Origin: Halobacteria archaeon | Lineage (GTDB): Archaea > Halobacteriota > Methanoliparia > Methanoliparales > Methanoliparaceae | Assembly: GCA_013329575.1 (NCBI GenBank) | Contig: DUJX01000121.1 | Span: 1 to 15,139 of the forward strand | Direction of reading: 5' to 3' | DNA length: 15,139 nt | In this document: piece after piece, positions 1 through 8,390 of the stretch | Numbering within the stretch: position 1 is the first letter of the stretch | Layout of the letters: each line of letters opens with the position of its first letter | Translations under genes and position numbers: made by a program | Notes under the pieces: model-generated | The model's database searches: none | What the model saw: only the letters and a program-made list of their open reading frames with translations | What the model was told of the DNA's origin: nothing

Positions 1-2263
1 TGTTTAATGGGATACCCAACTCGGATTTATATCGCCGTACTTCTTTTATAACATCTTTTATTATGGATCCTCTCTTATACGCATCCGAATCATAAACTAT
101 CTCTTCAGGGCGAGGATATGGCTGGATATGGACGCTCTCGCTCGATAAATTAGAATAAATCTCTTCGGAGATAAAAGGTGCAAAAGGTGCTAACAATCTC
201 GATATGATCTCTAATGCAGTCTCGATGGTATCAACTGCAGATTTATCGTTCTCAGTGTATAACCTGTATTTAACCATCTCGATATAGTTATCTGCAAAAA
301 CACCCCATACAAACGATCTTATCTCTTTTACTGCCTCATCGAACCGATATTCTTTCATATCTTGTTCTATATTATTAATTACCTCATGCAACTCACTTAA
401 AAGCCATAGATCTACTACTCTCTTCTCCTTTTTTATATCGTCTCTTGACTTTTTCAGATGAGGCATACAAAATCGAAAGATGTTCCATAATTTTCTCAAG
501 AACCTTGATGCCGCTTTTACATCATCCCACCTAAACAGTATATCAGAACCAGGCCTTCCTGCCGATGCCGACCATAGCCTAAAGGTATCTGCTCCATAGT
601 TTGCTATTATTTCATCAGGAGAGATAACGTTTCCACGGCTTTTGCTCATCTTATACCCATCTTCTCCTAAAACCATTCCGTTAACGAACAGAGTATTCCA
701 TGGTTTCTTTCCAGTTAATTCCATCGTCCGTAATATCGTATAAAATGCCCACGTCCGTATTATATCGTGACCTTGCGGTCTTAATTCTAATGATCTCAGT
801 TTATCTTCGTTATACCCGTCCCATCCGGCTACGTTTACCGCGGATAAAGAGCTATCCATCCATGTATCCAAGACGTCCTCCTCTCCGATAAAATCCGTCG
901 ATCCGCATCTGGAACATGGCGTCTTTGGCATGCTGCTGGTCGGATCGAGAGGTAACCAGTCTAAATCGGCGACTTTTACCTCTCCACAATTTTTGCAGTA
1001 CCATACAGGTATAGGCGTGGCAAAAACCCTCTGTCGTGAGATGCACCAGTCCCATTCCATGGATTCTGCCCAATTTTTAAGCCGGTGGAACATATATTCG
1101 GGTATCCACCGGATAGATTCCGCCATCTTCAATACTTTATCGCTCTCTACTCGCATAAACCATTGAACTTCTGAGAAGATCTCTATAGGCGTATCACATC
1201 TCCAACAGCAACCGACGCTTTGTTCAATCTTTTTTTCATCAACCAATAATCCCTCATTCCTTAAATCGTTTATTATTGCATTTTTGCTCTGCTCGATGGT
1301 CATTCCTTCATACTTTCCAGCAAGCGCCGTCATTCTTCCATTTAAATCTATTGCACGTCTCAGATCCAATGAGTGCTTCTTCCACCACTTGACATCGTCC
1401 TTATCTCCAAAAGTACAGATCATCACTACCCCCGTTCCAAATTTTGGATCTACGTCGTTATCGCCTATTACTCTGACACTATGACCAAATAACGGAACTT
1501 TAACCTTTTTTCCGATCAAATAATTATTTCTATCATCATCTGGATTTACAGCTACCGCGACACACGCCGGCAAGAGTTCTGGTCTGGTAGTAGCAATTAT
1601 TACGGAAACCTTCGGTTCTTCACAAAAATCCACAGGTTTCTCAATCTCGACCTCAAATTTTATAAAATTTAGGCTGGATTCTCGTGGTGTATACTCTACC
1701 TCTGCAAACGCTATAGCCGTTCCGCATCTAGGACAATAGTTAACTGGATGCTCGTCTCTGTAAATTAGTCCCTTATTGTACATTTTAATAAAAGAGATCT
1801 GCGTTTTTTTGTAATATTCAGGTAGCATCGTTATATACTCTTTATTCCAGTCGATAGAGTACCCTAACCGGATCATCGTTCTCTTCATCCGAGATATATT
1901 CTTTAATGTGAGATCTTCACATAATTGTCTAAACTTATCTCTTCCAACACTCTTTTTTGTTATATTATACGTCTCTTCTACTTTAACCTCTGTAGGAAGA
2001 CCGTGACAGTCCCAGCCTTGCGGAAACATCACATTAAGCCCTTTCATCCTGTTATATCGTGCAATAAAATCTATATAGGACCAATTTAGGCCATTACCAA
2101 TATGAAAATCTCCTGTTGGATACGGTGGCGGGGTATCTATTATAAAATTGTCTTTTTTAGATGATTCATCATAAAAATACATCTTTTTATCCCAAATATT
2201 CAGCCATCTCTCTTCTATCTCGTCAAATATGTAATCTTTTGTGATATCTTGTCTTGTGCTCAT
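1..2263 (-). CDS. valS: Valyl-tRNA synthetase, C-terminal end cut by window edge
   Basis: Class I aminoacyl-tRNA synthetase that charges tRNA-Val with valine in the cytoplasm. About 754 residues are present from ATG at 2263-2261, and the frame stays open to base 1. Roughly the last hundred residues (end of the anticodon-binding region) are missing, judged against the usual archaeal length. Visible motifs: PPPYPTG then HIGN at residues 54-57 (the HIGH signature, with Asn in place of the last His), [10 protein letters not shown] near 83-92, the CP1 editing domain in the middle, three CxxC pairs at about 353-356, 423-426 and 450-453 (possible zinc sites), and KMSKS at 538-542. The HIGN variant fits, from memory, ValRS of Archaeoglobus and methanosarcinal archaea. 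The start has no strong Shine-Dalgarno match. It is divergent from the ABC exporter and appears to be transcribed alone. Family assignment is secure. Confidence 0.97.
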   Translation of the reverse strand, partial: MSTRQDITKDYIFDEIEERWLNIWDKKMYFYDESSKKDNFIIDTPPPYPTGDFHIGNGLNWSYIDFIARYNRMKGLNVMFPQGWDCHGLPTEVKVEETYNITKKSVGRDKFRQLCEDLTLKNISRMKRTMIRLGYSIDWNKEYITMLPEYYKKTQISFIKMYNKGLIYRDEHPVNYCPRCGTAIAFAEVEYTPRESSLNFIKFEVEIEKPVDFCEEPKVSVIIATTRPELLPACVAVAVNPDDDRNNYLIGKKVKVPLFGHSVRVIGDNDVDPKFGTGVVMICTFGDKDDVKWWKKHSLDLRRAIDLNGRMTALAGKYEGMTIEQSKNAIINDLRNEGLLVDEKKIEQSVGCCWRCDTPIEIFSEVQWFMRVESDKVLKMAESIRWIPEYMFHRLKNWAESMEWDWCISRQRVFATPIPVWYCKNCGEVKVADLDWLPLDPTSSMPKTPCSRCGSTDFIGEEDVLDTWMDSSLSAVNVAGWDGYNEDKLRSLELRPQGHDIIRTWAFYTILRTMELTGKKPWNTLFVNGMVLGEDGYKMSKSRGNVISPDEIIANYGADTFRLWSASAGRPGSDILFRWDDVKAASRFLRKLWNIFRFCMPHLKKSRDDIKKEKRVVDLWLLSELHEVINNIEQDMKEYRFDEAVKEIRSFVWGVFADNYIEMVKYRLYTENDKSAVDTIETALEIISRLLAPFAPFISEEIYSNLSSESVHIQPYPRPEEIVYDSDAYKRGSIIKDVIKEVRRYKSELGIPLN

Positions 2264-2410
2264 CTTTGTTTCTCTTTTGATATATTGACTAAAAACAAAT
2301 CTATTAAAAAACTTTTCTCAGATATAAATATAAATACAGTATTTTAATATTCTAATTTAATATAAAACGGTGACTAAAACGATGGAATAAAAGATAAAGT
2401 GTGATGAAGG
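2264..2410. promoter_or_regulatory. Divergent promoter region, valS / ABC exporter
   Basis: This AT-rich spacer separates two outward-facing genes. On the minus strand, a TATA-like stretch (complement of 2321-2336) lies 58-73 bases ahead of the valS start. On the plus strand, TTTAATATAAAAC at 2356-2368 is a good box A candidate for the exporter genes. If initiation falls about 25 bases downstream, the exporter leader is only about 20 bases. The sole purine-rich match, AAGG at 2407-2410, abuts the ATG with no spacer. Assignments are by pattern only. Confidence 0.5.
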
Positions 2411-3349
2411 ATGACGGAAACTAATGTGATCGATGCTAAAAATCTAGTAAGAGAATTTAACGGAAAAAGAGTGATTAATAGGGTTTCCTTTGGGATTAAA
2501 GAAGGGGAGATATTTGGATTTCTTGGCCCAAACGGGGCAGGAAAGACGACTACAGTTAGATTGTTGAGTGGAGTGCTTGCCCCCACAGAGGGCTCTGCAT
2601 GGGTGATGGGATATGATGTCAGAAGTGAACCTCTTGAAGTTAGGAAGGTAATCGGAGTTTTAACTGAAACATCTTCTCTTTATGAAAGGCTCTCCGCAAA
2701 AGAGAACTTGGCATTTTTTGGTCATTTATACGGGCTAGATGGTGAAATGCTGAATAATAGAATTAACGAGTTGCTTCAGTTTTTTGGTCTTCAAGAAAAG
2801 AGTATGGACAAGGTTGGCACATTCAGTACTGGAATGAAAAAAAGGTTATCATTGGCTAGAGCGCTCTTTCATGACCCACCGGTTCTCTTTCTTGACGAAC
2901 CAACCTCTGGGCTTGATCCAGAAGGAGCAAGGTTGATTCGTAATCATATAAATGAATTAAGCAAAGAAGAAAAAAGAACCATATTTTTGTGTACTCACAA
3001 TTTAGAAGAGGCAAAAGAACTCTGTTCCAGAGTGGCTATAATCGATAATGGCAAGATCATTGCCATCGGCTCACCAGAAGATCTGGAAAGAGATCTCTGG
3101 CAAAAAACAGAAGTCGAGGTCAATCTTGATGAGGCAAATAACGAGATGCTTAAATTTATCAGAGAACTGGAGATTGTCATGAATATGAGAATTGATAAGG
3201 AGAAAATATTTATTGAGTTGGGGTCACAAAATGATATTCCGGTACTTGTGGAAGAAATCGTACATAAAGGTGGAAGGATCTTTTCTGTAAATCAGGTATC
3301 TCATTCTCTAGAAGAGATATATTTTAGGATAAGAGAGGAGAAAAAATAA
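2411..3349 (+). CDS. ABC-2 type exporter, ATP-binding subunit
   Basis: ATPase subunit of a two-component ABC exporter of the DrrA/ABC-2 type, acting at the inner face of the membrane; the substrate is unknown. In the 312 residues the nucleotide-binding domain has Walker A GPNGAGKTT at 39-47, signature STGMK at 139-143, Walker B plus D-loop (LFLDEPTSGLDP) at about 159-170, and the H-loop His at 196. At the usual Q-loop position the sequence reads GVLTETSSLYERL, so the glutamine is replaced, as in many members of this subfamily. Residues from about 225 form the C-terminal extension typical of these ATPases. ATG 2411 has no well-spaced ribosome site. The stop lies two bases before the permease start, so the two are clearly co-transcribed. 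Codon choice (few TTA leucines, many ATT isoleucines) differs from the flanking housekeeping genes. Confidence 0.93.
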   Translation: MTETNVIDAKNLVREFNGKRVINRVSFGIKEGEIFGFLGPNGAGKTTTVRLLSGVLAPTEGSAWVMGYDVRSEPLEVRKVIGVLTETSSLYERLSAKENLAFFGHLYGLDGEMLNNRINELLQFFGLQEKSMDKVGTFSTGMKKRLSLARALFHDPPVLFLDEPTSGLDPEGARLIRNHINELSKEEKRTIFLCTHNLEEAKELCSRVAIIDNGKIIAIGSPEDLERDLWQKTEVEVNLDEANNEMLKFIRELEIVMNMRIDKEKIFIELGSQNDIPVLVEEIVHKGGRIFSVNQVSHSLEEIYFRIREEKK

Positions 3350-3351
3350 AA

Positions 3352-4173
3352 ATGAACTGGCACAATGTTATAACAATTGCACGTAAAGACATTAAAGAGG
3401 TCAGAGAGAACAAGAGCATCTGGATACCTATGATTGTTGTTTTTCTGATCTTCAGTGTAGTATTGCCTGTCATATTTATTCTGGCGATACTTCATACAGC
3501 TGAATCTGAGTTGATGACCGAACCTATGAAGACCTTCTTTCAAAATATGCCTACCAGTTTGACGAATCAGATAGCAGGGATGACATTGGAACAACAGATG
3601 ATCTACCTTGCAGTAACTTACTTTTTTGCTCCGTTATTCTTGATTTTGCCTCTTATGGTTTCCAACATCTTTGCTGTTGACAGCTTTGCTGGAGAAAAAG
3701 AGCGAAAAACCATCGAAGCACTTCTTTACACTCCTACAACCGATAAAGAGTTAATCATGGGTAAACTTCTGGCTGCATTTGTTCCTTCTCAGATCATTGC
3801 ATGGATAGGATTTGTTATATATAGTATAGTGGTAAATCTTACTGGGTATCCAACTTTCGGCAGGATATTCTTTCCAGGATTGCTTTGGGTTGTACTGATG
3901 TTATGGATAGTCCCTGCTGTCTCCCTCTTTGGGTTAGGTGTAAGTGTGTTGGTCTCCATTAAGGCAAAAAGCTTTCAGGAAGCTTATCAGATCTCTGGCA
4001 GTGTAGTTCTTCCATTTATCGCAATACTTCTCATGCAGATATTCGGAGTAATTTATCTGAGCATTTGGTTCACACTTGTTCTAGGCCTGTTATTTTGGGT
4101 AGTAGACTGGATTATTCTGTATATAGGGACAAAAAAGTTCAGGCGCGGAGAGATAATAGCCAATATGGTATAA
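3352..4173 (+). CDS. ABC-2 type exporter, membrane permease
   Basis: Membrane subunit partnering the ATPase just upstream. The 273 residues show about six hydrophobic segments: roughly 24-48, 84-109, 141-163, 173-203, 217-236 and 237-259. A short cytosolic N-terminus reads ARKDIKEVRENKSIW, and after the second segment comes the conserved cytosolic stretch SFAGEKERKTIEALLYTPTT (111-130). That stretch is the ABC-2 permease hallmark (an acidic/arginine motif followed by LL and P). The SD-like GAGGAG at 3335-3340 lies inside the end of the ATPase gene and sets the ATG at 3352. Candidate substrates for such pairs include drugs, lipids, peptides and Na+; nothing here decides between them. Leucine codons are rarely TTA (2 of the first 17 by hand count), unlike hemA (9 of the first 19). 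Confidence 0.9.
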   Translation: MNWHNVITIARKDIKEVRENKSIWIPMIVVFLIFSVVLPVIFILAILHTAESELMTEPMKTFFQNMPTSLTNQIAGMTLEQQMIYLAVTYFFAPLFLILPLMVSNIFAVDSFAGEKERKTIEALLYTPTTDKELIMGKLLAAFVPSQIIAWIGFVIYSIVVNLTGYPTFGRIFFPGLLWVVLMLWIVPAVSLFGLGVSVLVSIKAKSFQEAYQISGSVVLPFIAILLMQIFGVIYLSIWFTLVLGLLFWVVDWIILYIGTKKFRRGEIIANMV

Positions 4174-4401
4174 AAGAAAGGAAAAAAGCATATCAATAAA
4201 AATGTTGAGAACTCTGGCATCAAGTAAGACCGCATCTAAAATGCTTGCAATGAAAATAAATAAATATAAATCCACGCAAACCTTTTGCTCTATAATCATA
4301 TTTATACCAGTCTCCGTTTATAAATCTTCTCATCATTTCCTATAAATACAATGAAAATAAGATAAATTTATCATACAAATAAAAAATGTTATTAGTTTAA
4401 A
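4174..4401. other. Intergenic spacer with promoter of the hem gene run
   Basis: This is a 228-base AT-rich spacer without a credible ORF or RNA gene. TATAAATA at 4341-4348 and ATAAATTTAT at 4362-4371 are box A candidates for the downstream hem genes. Neither an SD motif nor a clear terminator hairpin was found. The short distance from the second box to the ATG would be compatible with a leaderless or very short-leader transcript. Confidence 0.4.
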
Positions 4402-5028
4402 ATGATGCCCTTGTTTGTAGATTTGGAAGATAAACGGATTGTGATCTTCGGTGGAGGAAGAGTAGGCTATAGAAAATCTAAAAGATTCATCGAAGAGGGG
4501 TGTAACGAGATAATAGTAGTAAGCAACTCTTTCTTGAACGATTTTGAAGAATTGGCAAAGACAGGTAAGATTAAATTTGTAGAGAGAGATCTTACCAAAG
4601 GTTTTTCAGATCTTCTTGAAAAAACATTTATGGTTGTTCCTGTAACGGATAATGAACAAATAAATAAAAATATAATGAATGATGCAATAAAAAGAGGTAT
4701 ATTAGTTAATTATAGATTTGGAGACGTTTTTTTGCCGTCTATCGTACGTAGAGATAAGATCGTGATTGCAATCTCTACGCTCGGTCTTAGCCCTGCCTTA
4801 TCTCGGTTCTTAAGAATAAGAATAGAAGAGATGATCGATGAGAGATACGATACGATGTTAGATGTTTTATCTTACATACGTAAATTTTTAATAGATCATG
4901 TGAAAGATCGAGATAAGCGAGAAAAAATATTGGCGAATATATTATCCGATAAGGATTTATGGAATCTGTCGAATAAAGACGATATGATAAAGATCGCACT
5001 AAAATATGTAGAGGATAAAGAGGAATGA
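4402..5028 (+). CDS. Met8/CysG-N-like siroheme synthase (precorrin-2 dehydrogenase / ferrochelatase family)
   Basis: Members of this family oxidise precorrin-2 to sirohydrochlorin with NAD+ and often insert Fe2+ to give siroheme. The 208 residues start with a Rossmann fold, GGGRVGYRK at 17-25. The later family stretch LPSIVRRDKIVIAISTLGLS runs from 111 to 130, followed by the PALSRFLR helix. Between them the usual NVVD-type segment reads LVNYRFGDVF (101-110): the aspartate expected three residues after the Asn is Phe106, and about four residues are missing compared with E. coli CysG. That aspartate is implicated in catalysis in CysG and Met8p, so activity is uncertain, although Asp108 might substitute. 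There is no SD; the ATG pair at 4402/4405 leaves the exact start open by one codon. It lies four bases ahead of hemA, which supports a tetrapyrrole role. Confidence 0.85.
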   Translation: MMPLFVDLEDKRIVIFGGGRVGYRKSKRFIEEGCNEIIVVSNSFLNDFEELAKTGKIKFVERDLTKGFSDLLEKTFMVVPVTDNEQINKNIMNDAIKRGILVNYRFGDVFLPSIVRRDKIVIAISTLGLSPALSRFLRIRIEEMIDERYDTMLDVLSYIRKFLIDHVKDRDKREKILANILSDKDLWNLSNKDDMIKIALKYVEDKEE

Positions 5029-5032
5029 CTTT

Positions 5033-6247
5033 ATGGGAATCGCCCTTTTATCAGTATCACACAAGGTTGCAAATATAAAAGAGATCGAGCCGTTGCTTTA
5101 CAAGGATATCGATAAAGCATTCGATGATTTTTCAGATGTAGACGGTTTTTTAATATTACAAACATGTCACAGGTTTGAGATTTATTTAGATGATGAAGAC
5201 CCGCTCTCTATATTAAAAGATTATGTACGTAATAGAGATATACATAAGTATGAATTAACGGAAGAAGATGATGCTATAAACCATCTGATGCATCTTGCCT
5301 GCGGATTGGATTCTATCGTATTAGGAGAAGACCAGATATTAGGACAGGTCAAGAATGCCTATCTGCTCTCAATGGCAAAAAACCGCTTGACCGAGAGATT
5401 AAAACGGGTCTTTGAACGAGCGATCAAGACAGGTAAAAGGGCTCGAAAGGAGAGCAAAATTAACGAGGGACCTGTATCAATTGGAAGCGTCGCTGTTAAA
5501 CTAGCCGAGAATGTATTGGGTAATCTCGATGATAAGAAGATACTGGTAATCGGCGCAGGCGAGACCGCAACGCTCGTAGCGAAATCTTTGATCGGGTCTG
5601 GAAGTAATATCGTCTTTGTAGCCAACAGAACTTTTAAACATGCCCAAATGTTAGCGGAAGAAGTCAATGGGATTGCAGTCAGATTTGAAGAGAAAGAGAA
5701 GTATATCGTCGATTCCGATCTCGTGATCACCGCCACATCCGCACCGCATATAATCTTAGACTATAATACCATTGCCAATCTGATAAATAAAAGAAAAAAA
5801 CCTTTATTGCTGATAGACATAGCCAATCCACGCGATGTAGATGAGAGGATTGCATCTCTTCCAAACGTAAGGCTCTACGATATCGATTCTCTACAAGATG
5901 TCAGCGAGACAAACCTAAAAAAAAGAGAGGGAGAGATCAAGAAGGTAGAGATGATCATAAAAGAAGAGATCTGCAGATTGGATGAAGAATTCAAAGAGAT
6001 GGAGATAAACGATATAATAGCAAAAATATACCTTTATGCTGAAGAGATACGTATAAAAGAGATGAATACAGCATTAAAGATGATAAATTCTAACGAAAGA
6101 TCCAACGAAGAGATCGATAAGATAATAGACGATATGACGAGAGCGATCAAAAATAAAATCTTGGCTAAATTTACAGAAAAGATGAGAGATCTGGCAAGGA
6201 AAGGGAATCTAGATTCTGTAAAGATATTTACAGAGGTTATAAGATAA
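5033..6247 (+). CDS. hemA: Glutamyl-tRNA reductase
   Basis: First committed enzyme of C5 tetrapyrrole synthesis: NADPH-dependent reduction of glutamyl-tRNA to glutamate-1-semialdehyde. The 404 residues match the family's usual length. The catalytic Cys45 sits in TCHRFEIY (44-51; the usual TCNR here has His). LGEDQILGQVK follows at 97-107, then VSIGSVAVKLAE (148-159), the NADPH-binding GAGETA (174-179) and ANRT (197-200). A charged helical C-terminus from about 305 onward forms the dimerisation domain. The SD GAGGA lies at 5020-5024, inside the end of the upstream gene, nine or so bases from ATG 5033. It is translationally coupled to the Met8-like gene and followed by hemB. The next enzyme, HemL, is not in the window. 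Assignment is secure. Confidence 0.97.
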   Translation: MGIALLSVSHKVANIKEIEPLLYKDIDKAFDDFSDVDGFLILQTCHRFEIYLDDEDPLSILKDYVRNRDIHKYELTEEDDAINHLMHLACGLDSIVLGEDQILGQVKNAYLLSMAKNRLTERLKRVFERAIKTGKRARKESKINEGPVSIGSVAVKLAENVLGNLDDKKILVIGAGETATLVAKSLIGSGSNIVFVANRTFKHAQMLAEEVNGIAVRFEEKEKYIVDSDLVITATSAPHIILDYNTIANLINKRKKPLLLIDIANPRDVDERIASLPNVRLYDIDSLQDVSETNLKKREGEIKKVEMIIKEEICRLDEEFKEMEINDIIAKIYLYAEEIRIKEMNTALKMINSNERSNEEIDKIIDDMTRAIKNKILAKFTEKMRDLARKGNLDSVKIFTEVIR

Positions 6248-6333
6248 TAGGATTGAAGAAAATAGGACAAAAGTAGGATTTTGTGGTCGTTAAATCGCTC
6301 GGTATGTCTTATAAATGTTAAGGTTTGATTTAT

Positions 6334-7302
6334 ATGTATTATTCTCCAGATTTTCCAGGATATAGGATGAGAAGGTTAAGAAGGTTTAAGATAGTACAGG
6401 AGGCACGATTAAAAAAAGACGATTTCGTTTATCCTCTGTTTATAGATGAGAATATAAAGAAGAGGAAAGAGATCGCCTCAATGCCAGGCCAGTATAGATA
6501 TCCGCTCGGCGAGGTAGTAGAAGAGGTCTTAAGTCTGCGTGAGGTTGGGATAAGATCGGTCATTCTCTTTGGAATCCCGTCCAAAAAAGACGATATCGGA
6601 TGCGAGTCATACAATAAGAATGGTGTGATACAGAGAGCGATTAAAAATATTAAGAAAGAGATAGATGATGTTATAGTAATAGGAGATGTATGCCTTTGCG
6701 AATATACATCACATGGTCACTGCGGCATACTTGACGAGAAGAACCGTGTAGATAACGATAAGACGCTCGAAGTTATTGGAAAGATAGTAGAGAGTTATGC
6801 AGATAGTGGTATAGACGTCGTTGCACCATCAGGCATGATGGACGGGACGGTCGGATTCGTAAGAAGAAGACTTGATGCCAAAGGATATACCGATGTTGCC
6901 ATAATGGCATATTCTGCAAAGTATAACTCGGGTTTCTATGGACCGTTTAGGGATGCTGCAGACTCTGGTTTCAAATTTGGAGATAGATCTACCTACCAGA
7001 TGGATTATAGAAATTCGGATGAGGCGATGAGAGAGATCTATCTTGACATAAAAGAGGGGGCAGATATCGTTATGGTCAAACCAGCCTTGTCTTATCTGGA
7101 TATTATATATCGAGCAAAGAACGAGTTCAATTTTCCGTTGGCGGCATACAACGTGAGCGGAGAGTATGCCATGACGAAATTATCCTCTTCTGTTCTTGAT
7201 CAAGATCGGGTTATGGAAGAGATTCTTTTATCGATAAAAAGAGCCGGTGCAGATATTATAATCTCGTATCATGCAAAAGATTTCATTAAGAAATTTTTAT
7301 AG
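6334..7302 (+). CDS. hemB: Porphobilinogen synthase (5-aminolevulinate dehydratase)
   Basis: Condenses two 5-aminolevulinate molecules to porphobilinogen. From the chosen ATG at 6334 the protein has 322 residues, the normal length. Metal-binding cysteines occur in VCLCEYTSHGHCG (Cys120, Cys122, Cys130), the pattern of zinc-dependent enzymes. The two active-site lysines are Lys196 in MAYSAKYNSGFYGPF and the Schiff-base Lys249 in MVKPALSYLD. The KFGDRSTYQMD segment is also typical. An in-frame TTG at 6325 would add three residues, but AAGG at 6320-6323 is spaced ten bases from the ATG and only one from the TTG, so ATG is preferred. The 86-base gap after hemA contains TTATAAAT near 6309-6316, a possible extra promoter. 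It converges on rsmA with only 27 bases between the stops. Confidence 0.97.
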   Translation: MYYSPDFPGYRMRRLRRFKIVQEARLKKDDFVYPLFIDENIKKRKEIASMPGQYRYPLGEVVEEVLSLREVGIRSVILFGIPSKKDDIGCESYNKNGVIQRAIKNIKKEIDDVIVIGDVCLCEYTSHGHCGILDEKNRVDNDKTLEVIGKIVESYADSGIDVVAPSGMMDGTVGFVRRRLDAKGYTDVAIMAYSAKYNSGFYGPFRDAADSGFKFGDRSTYQMDYRNSDEAMREIYLDIKEGADIVMVKPALSYLDIIYRAKNEFNFPLAAYNVSGEYAMTKLSSSVLDQDRVMEEILLSIKRAGADIIISYHAKDFIKKFL

Positions 7303-7329
7303 AGTTTTCTTAAAAATTCTTAAAATAGA

Positions 7330-8175
7330 TCATTCTTTGGTTAAAATATCGTAGATTGCCGTCGAAAGTTCGTATAATCTGTCGGACGATATCTCATACG
7401 GTCTCAACGCAATAATATCTCCAAATTTATCGTCTAATAATGGAAGTATAGCATCTATCTCGCTTTTGTATTGTTTACCAACGATATGAGCAGAGTTCTT
7501 CATCGCATTCCTAAGTTTTTTCCTTCTCTGTGTGAATACTGCCGTTAAAAACTTGAAGAAAAATTCTTCTAATTTATCAGATCTCTCTTTAGCATCGTAG
7601 GATAATTTTAAATCGTGTTTTTTAGGAATAATCCTAACAAGAGCCGAATCTACTTCTGGGACGGGATAAAATGCGCTCTTTGGAACTTTCTCTAAAAACT
7701 CGGTATCGGTCCTATATGAAAATGTTATCGTTAATCGGCCATAATCTTTGGTTCCTACTCGTCCTAACAACCGTCGTGCAAACTCTAATTGGTACATTAA
7801 GACACCAGACAAAAAATCGTACTTAAGCAGTTTAAACGAGATCTCTGATGATATGGAGTATGGTATGTTAGACACGACCTTATCAAATTTGGGATAATCC
7901 AGTAATAATGCATCGCCGTAGATAAGCTCGTATCTATCAGAAGGAAGAGACGAACATCTGTCTTCTAATATCCTAAAAAGGGATCTGTCCTTCTCTATAG
8001 CATAGACTTTCTTGCTATTCTTGATCAACAACTCCGTCAGATTTCCGGATCCCGCACCAATCTCGATGACGGTCTCTGTCGGTTTTAGATCGGCATAATC
8101 TATAATTCTGTTTAAAATGCGATTATCAACTAAAAAATGTTGATCGCTCCTTATATATCGTCTTCTATTCGTCAT
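7330..8175 (-). CDS. rsmA: 16S rRNA dimethyladenosine transferase (RsmA/KsgA/Dim1)
   Basis: Dimethylates two adjacent adenines in the 3'-terminal helix of small-subunit rRNA during ribosome maturation, using S-adenosylmethionine. From ATG 8175 the protein has 281 residues. The SAM-binding motif VIEIGAGSGNLTE lies at about 36-48 and the adenine-pocket motif NIPYSIS at 103-109. Then come the EFARRLLGRVGTKDYGRLT segment and FYPVPEVDSALVRI, both characteristic of the family. A TTG at 8187 would add four residues. ATG is favoured; its leader reads GGATC-TAAAA-ATG with no purine-rich SD. It follows the DUF655 gene on the same strand, but across a long AT-rich gap, so it may have its own promoter (complement of a TTTAAAAT-like box near 8215-8225). 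Confidence 0.96.
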   Translation of the reverse strand: MTNRRRYIRSDQHFLVDNRILNRIIDYADLKPTETVIEIGAGSGNLTELLIKNSKKVYAIEKDRSLFRILEDRCSSLPSDRYELIYGDALLLDYPKFDKVVSNIPYSISSEISFKLLKYDFLSGVLMYQLEFARRLLGRVGTKDYGRLTITFSYRTDTEFLEKVPKSAFYPVPEVDSALVRIIPKKHDLKLSYDAKERSDKLEEFFFKFLTAVFTQRRKKLRNAMKNSAHIVGKQYKSEIDAILPLLDDKFGDIIALRPYEISSDRLYELSTAIYDILTKE

Positions 8176-8390
8176 TTTTAGATCCAATAGATTTTTCGTC
8201 TCACTAAAATGCTTATTTTAAATCACTAAAAATTCTTTAATTCTTTGTTTGATTTTTAAAGTCTCTTTAAAGTTTTAATCCGATCCGATTAGACGTAGAT
8301 CATGTTAATAAAGAGTAAGGCTTAAAATTTTTGATTTAAGACAAAAATTAATCTTCTTTAATCGATCTTTAACCGTAAATAATCGTAAAT
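8176..8390. other. AT-rich spacer between DUF655 gene and rsmA
   Basis: This 215-base stretch has no convincing ORF, tRNA or box C/D RNA on either strand. It holds a short direct repeat TTTAAAGT near 8255-8274 and, on the minus strand, a TTTAAAAT box A candidate about 45 bases before rsmA. A gap this long inside an otherwise tight minus-strand block suggests separate or additional transcription of rsmA. Confidence 0.4.

Noticed and set aside
852..1166. Overlapping reading frames on both strands inside valS
   Set aside because: The valS frame is continuous with conserved motifs throughout this stretch; the others are out-of-frame or antisense shadows.
2401..2407. GTGATGA matching a box C motif of archaeal C/D guide RNAs
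   Set aside because: No box D (CTGA) or D'/C' pair at suitable spacing follows, and it lies in the leader of the ABC ATPase gene.
6325..6333. TTG start for hemB three codons upstream
   Set aside because: AAGG would be one base from the TTG but ten from the ATG at 6334, and the extra residues are not conserved in the family as I recall it.
7303..7329. TTCTTAAAA repeated twice between hemB and rsmA as a bidirectional terminator
   Set aside because: The gap is only 27 bases with no stem and short T-runs; too weak to annotate.
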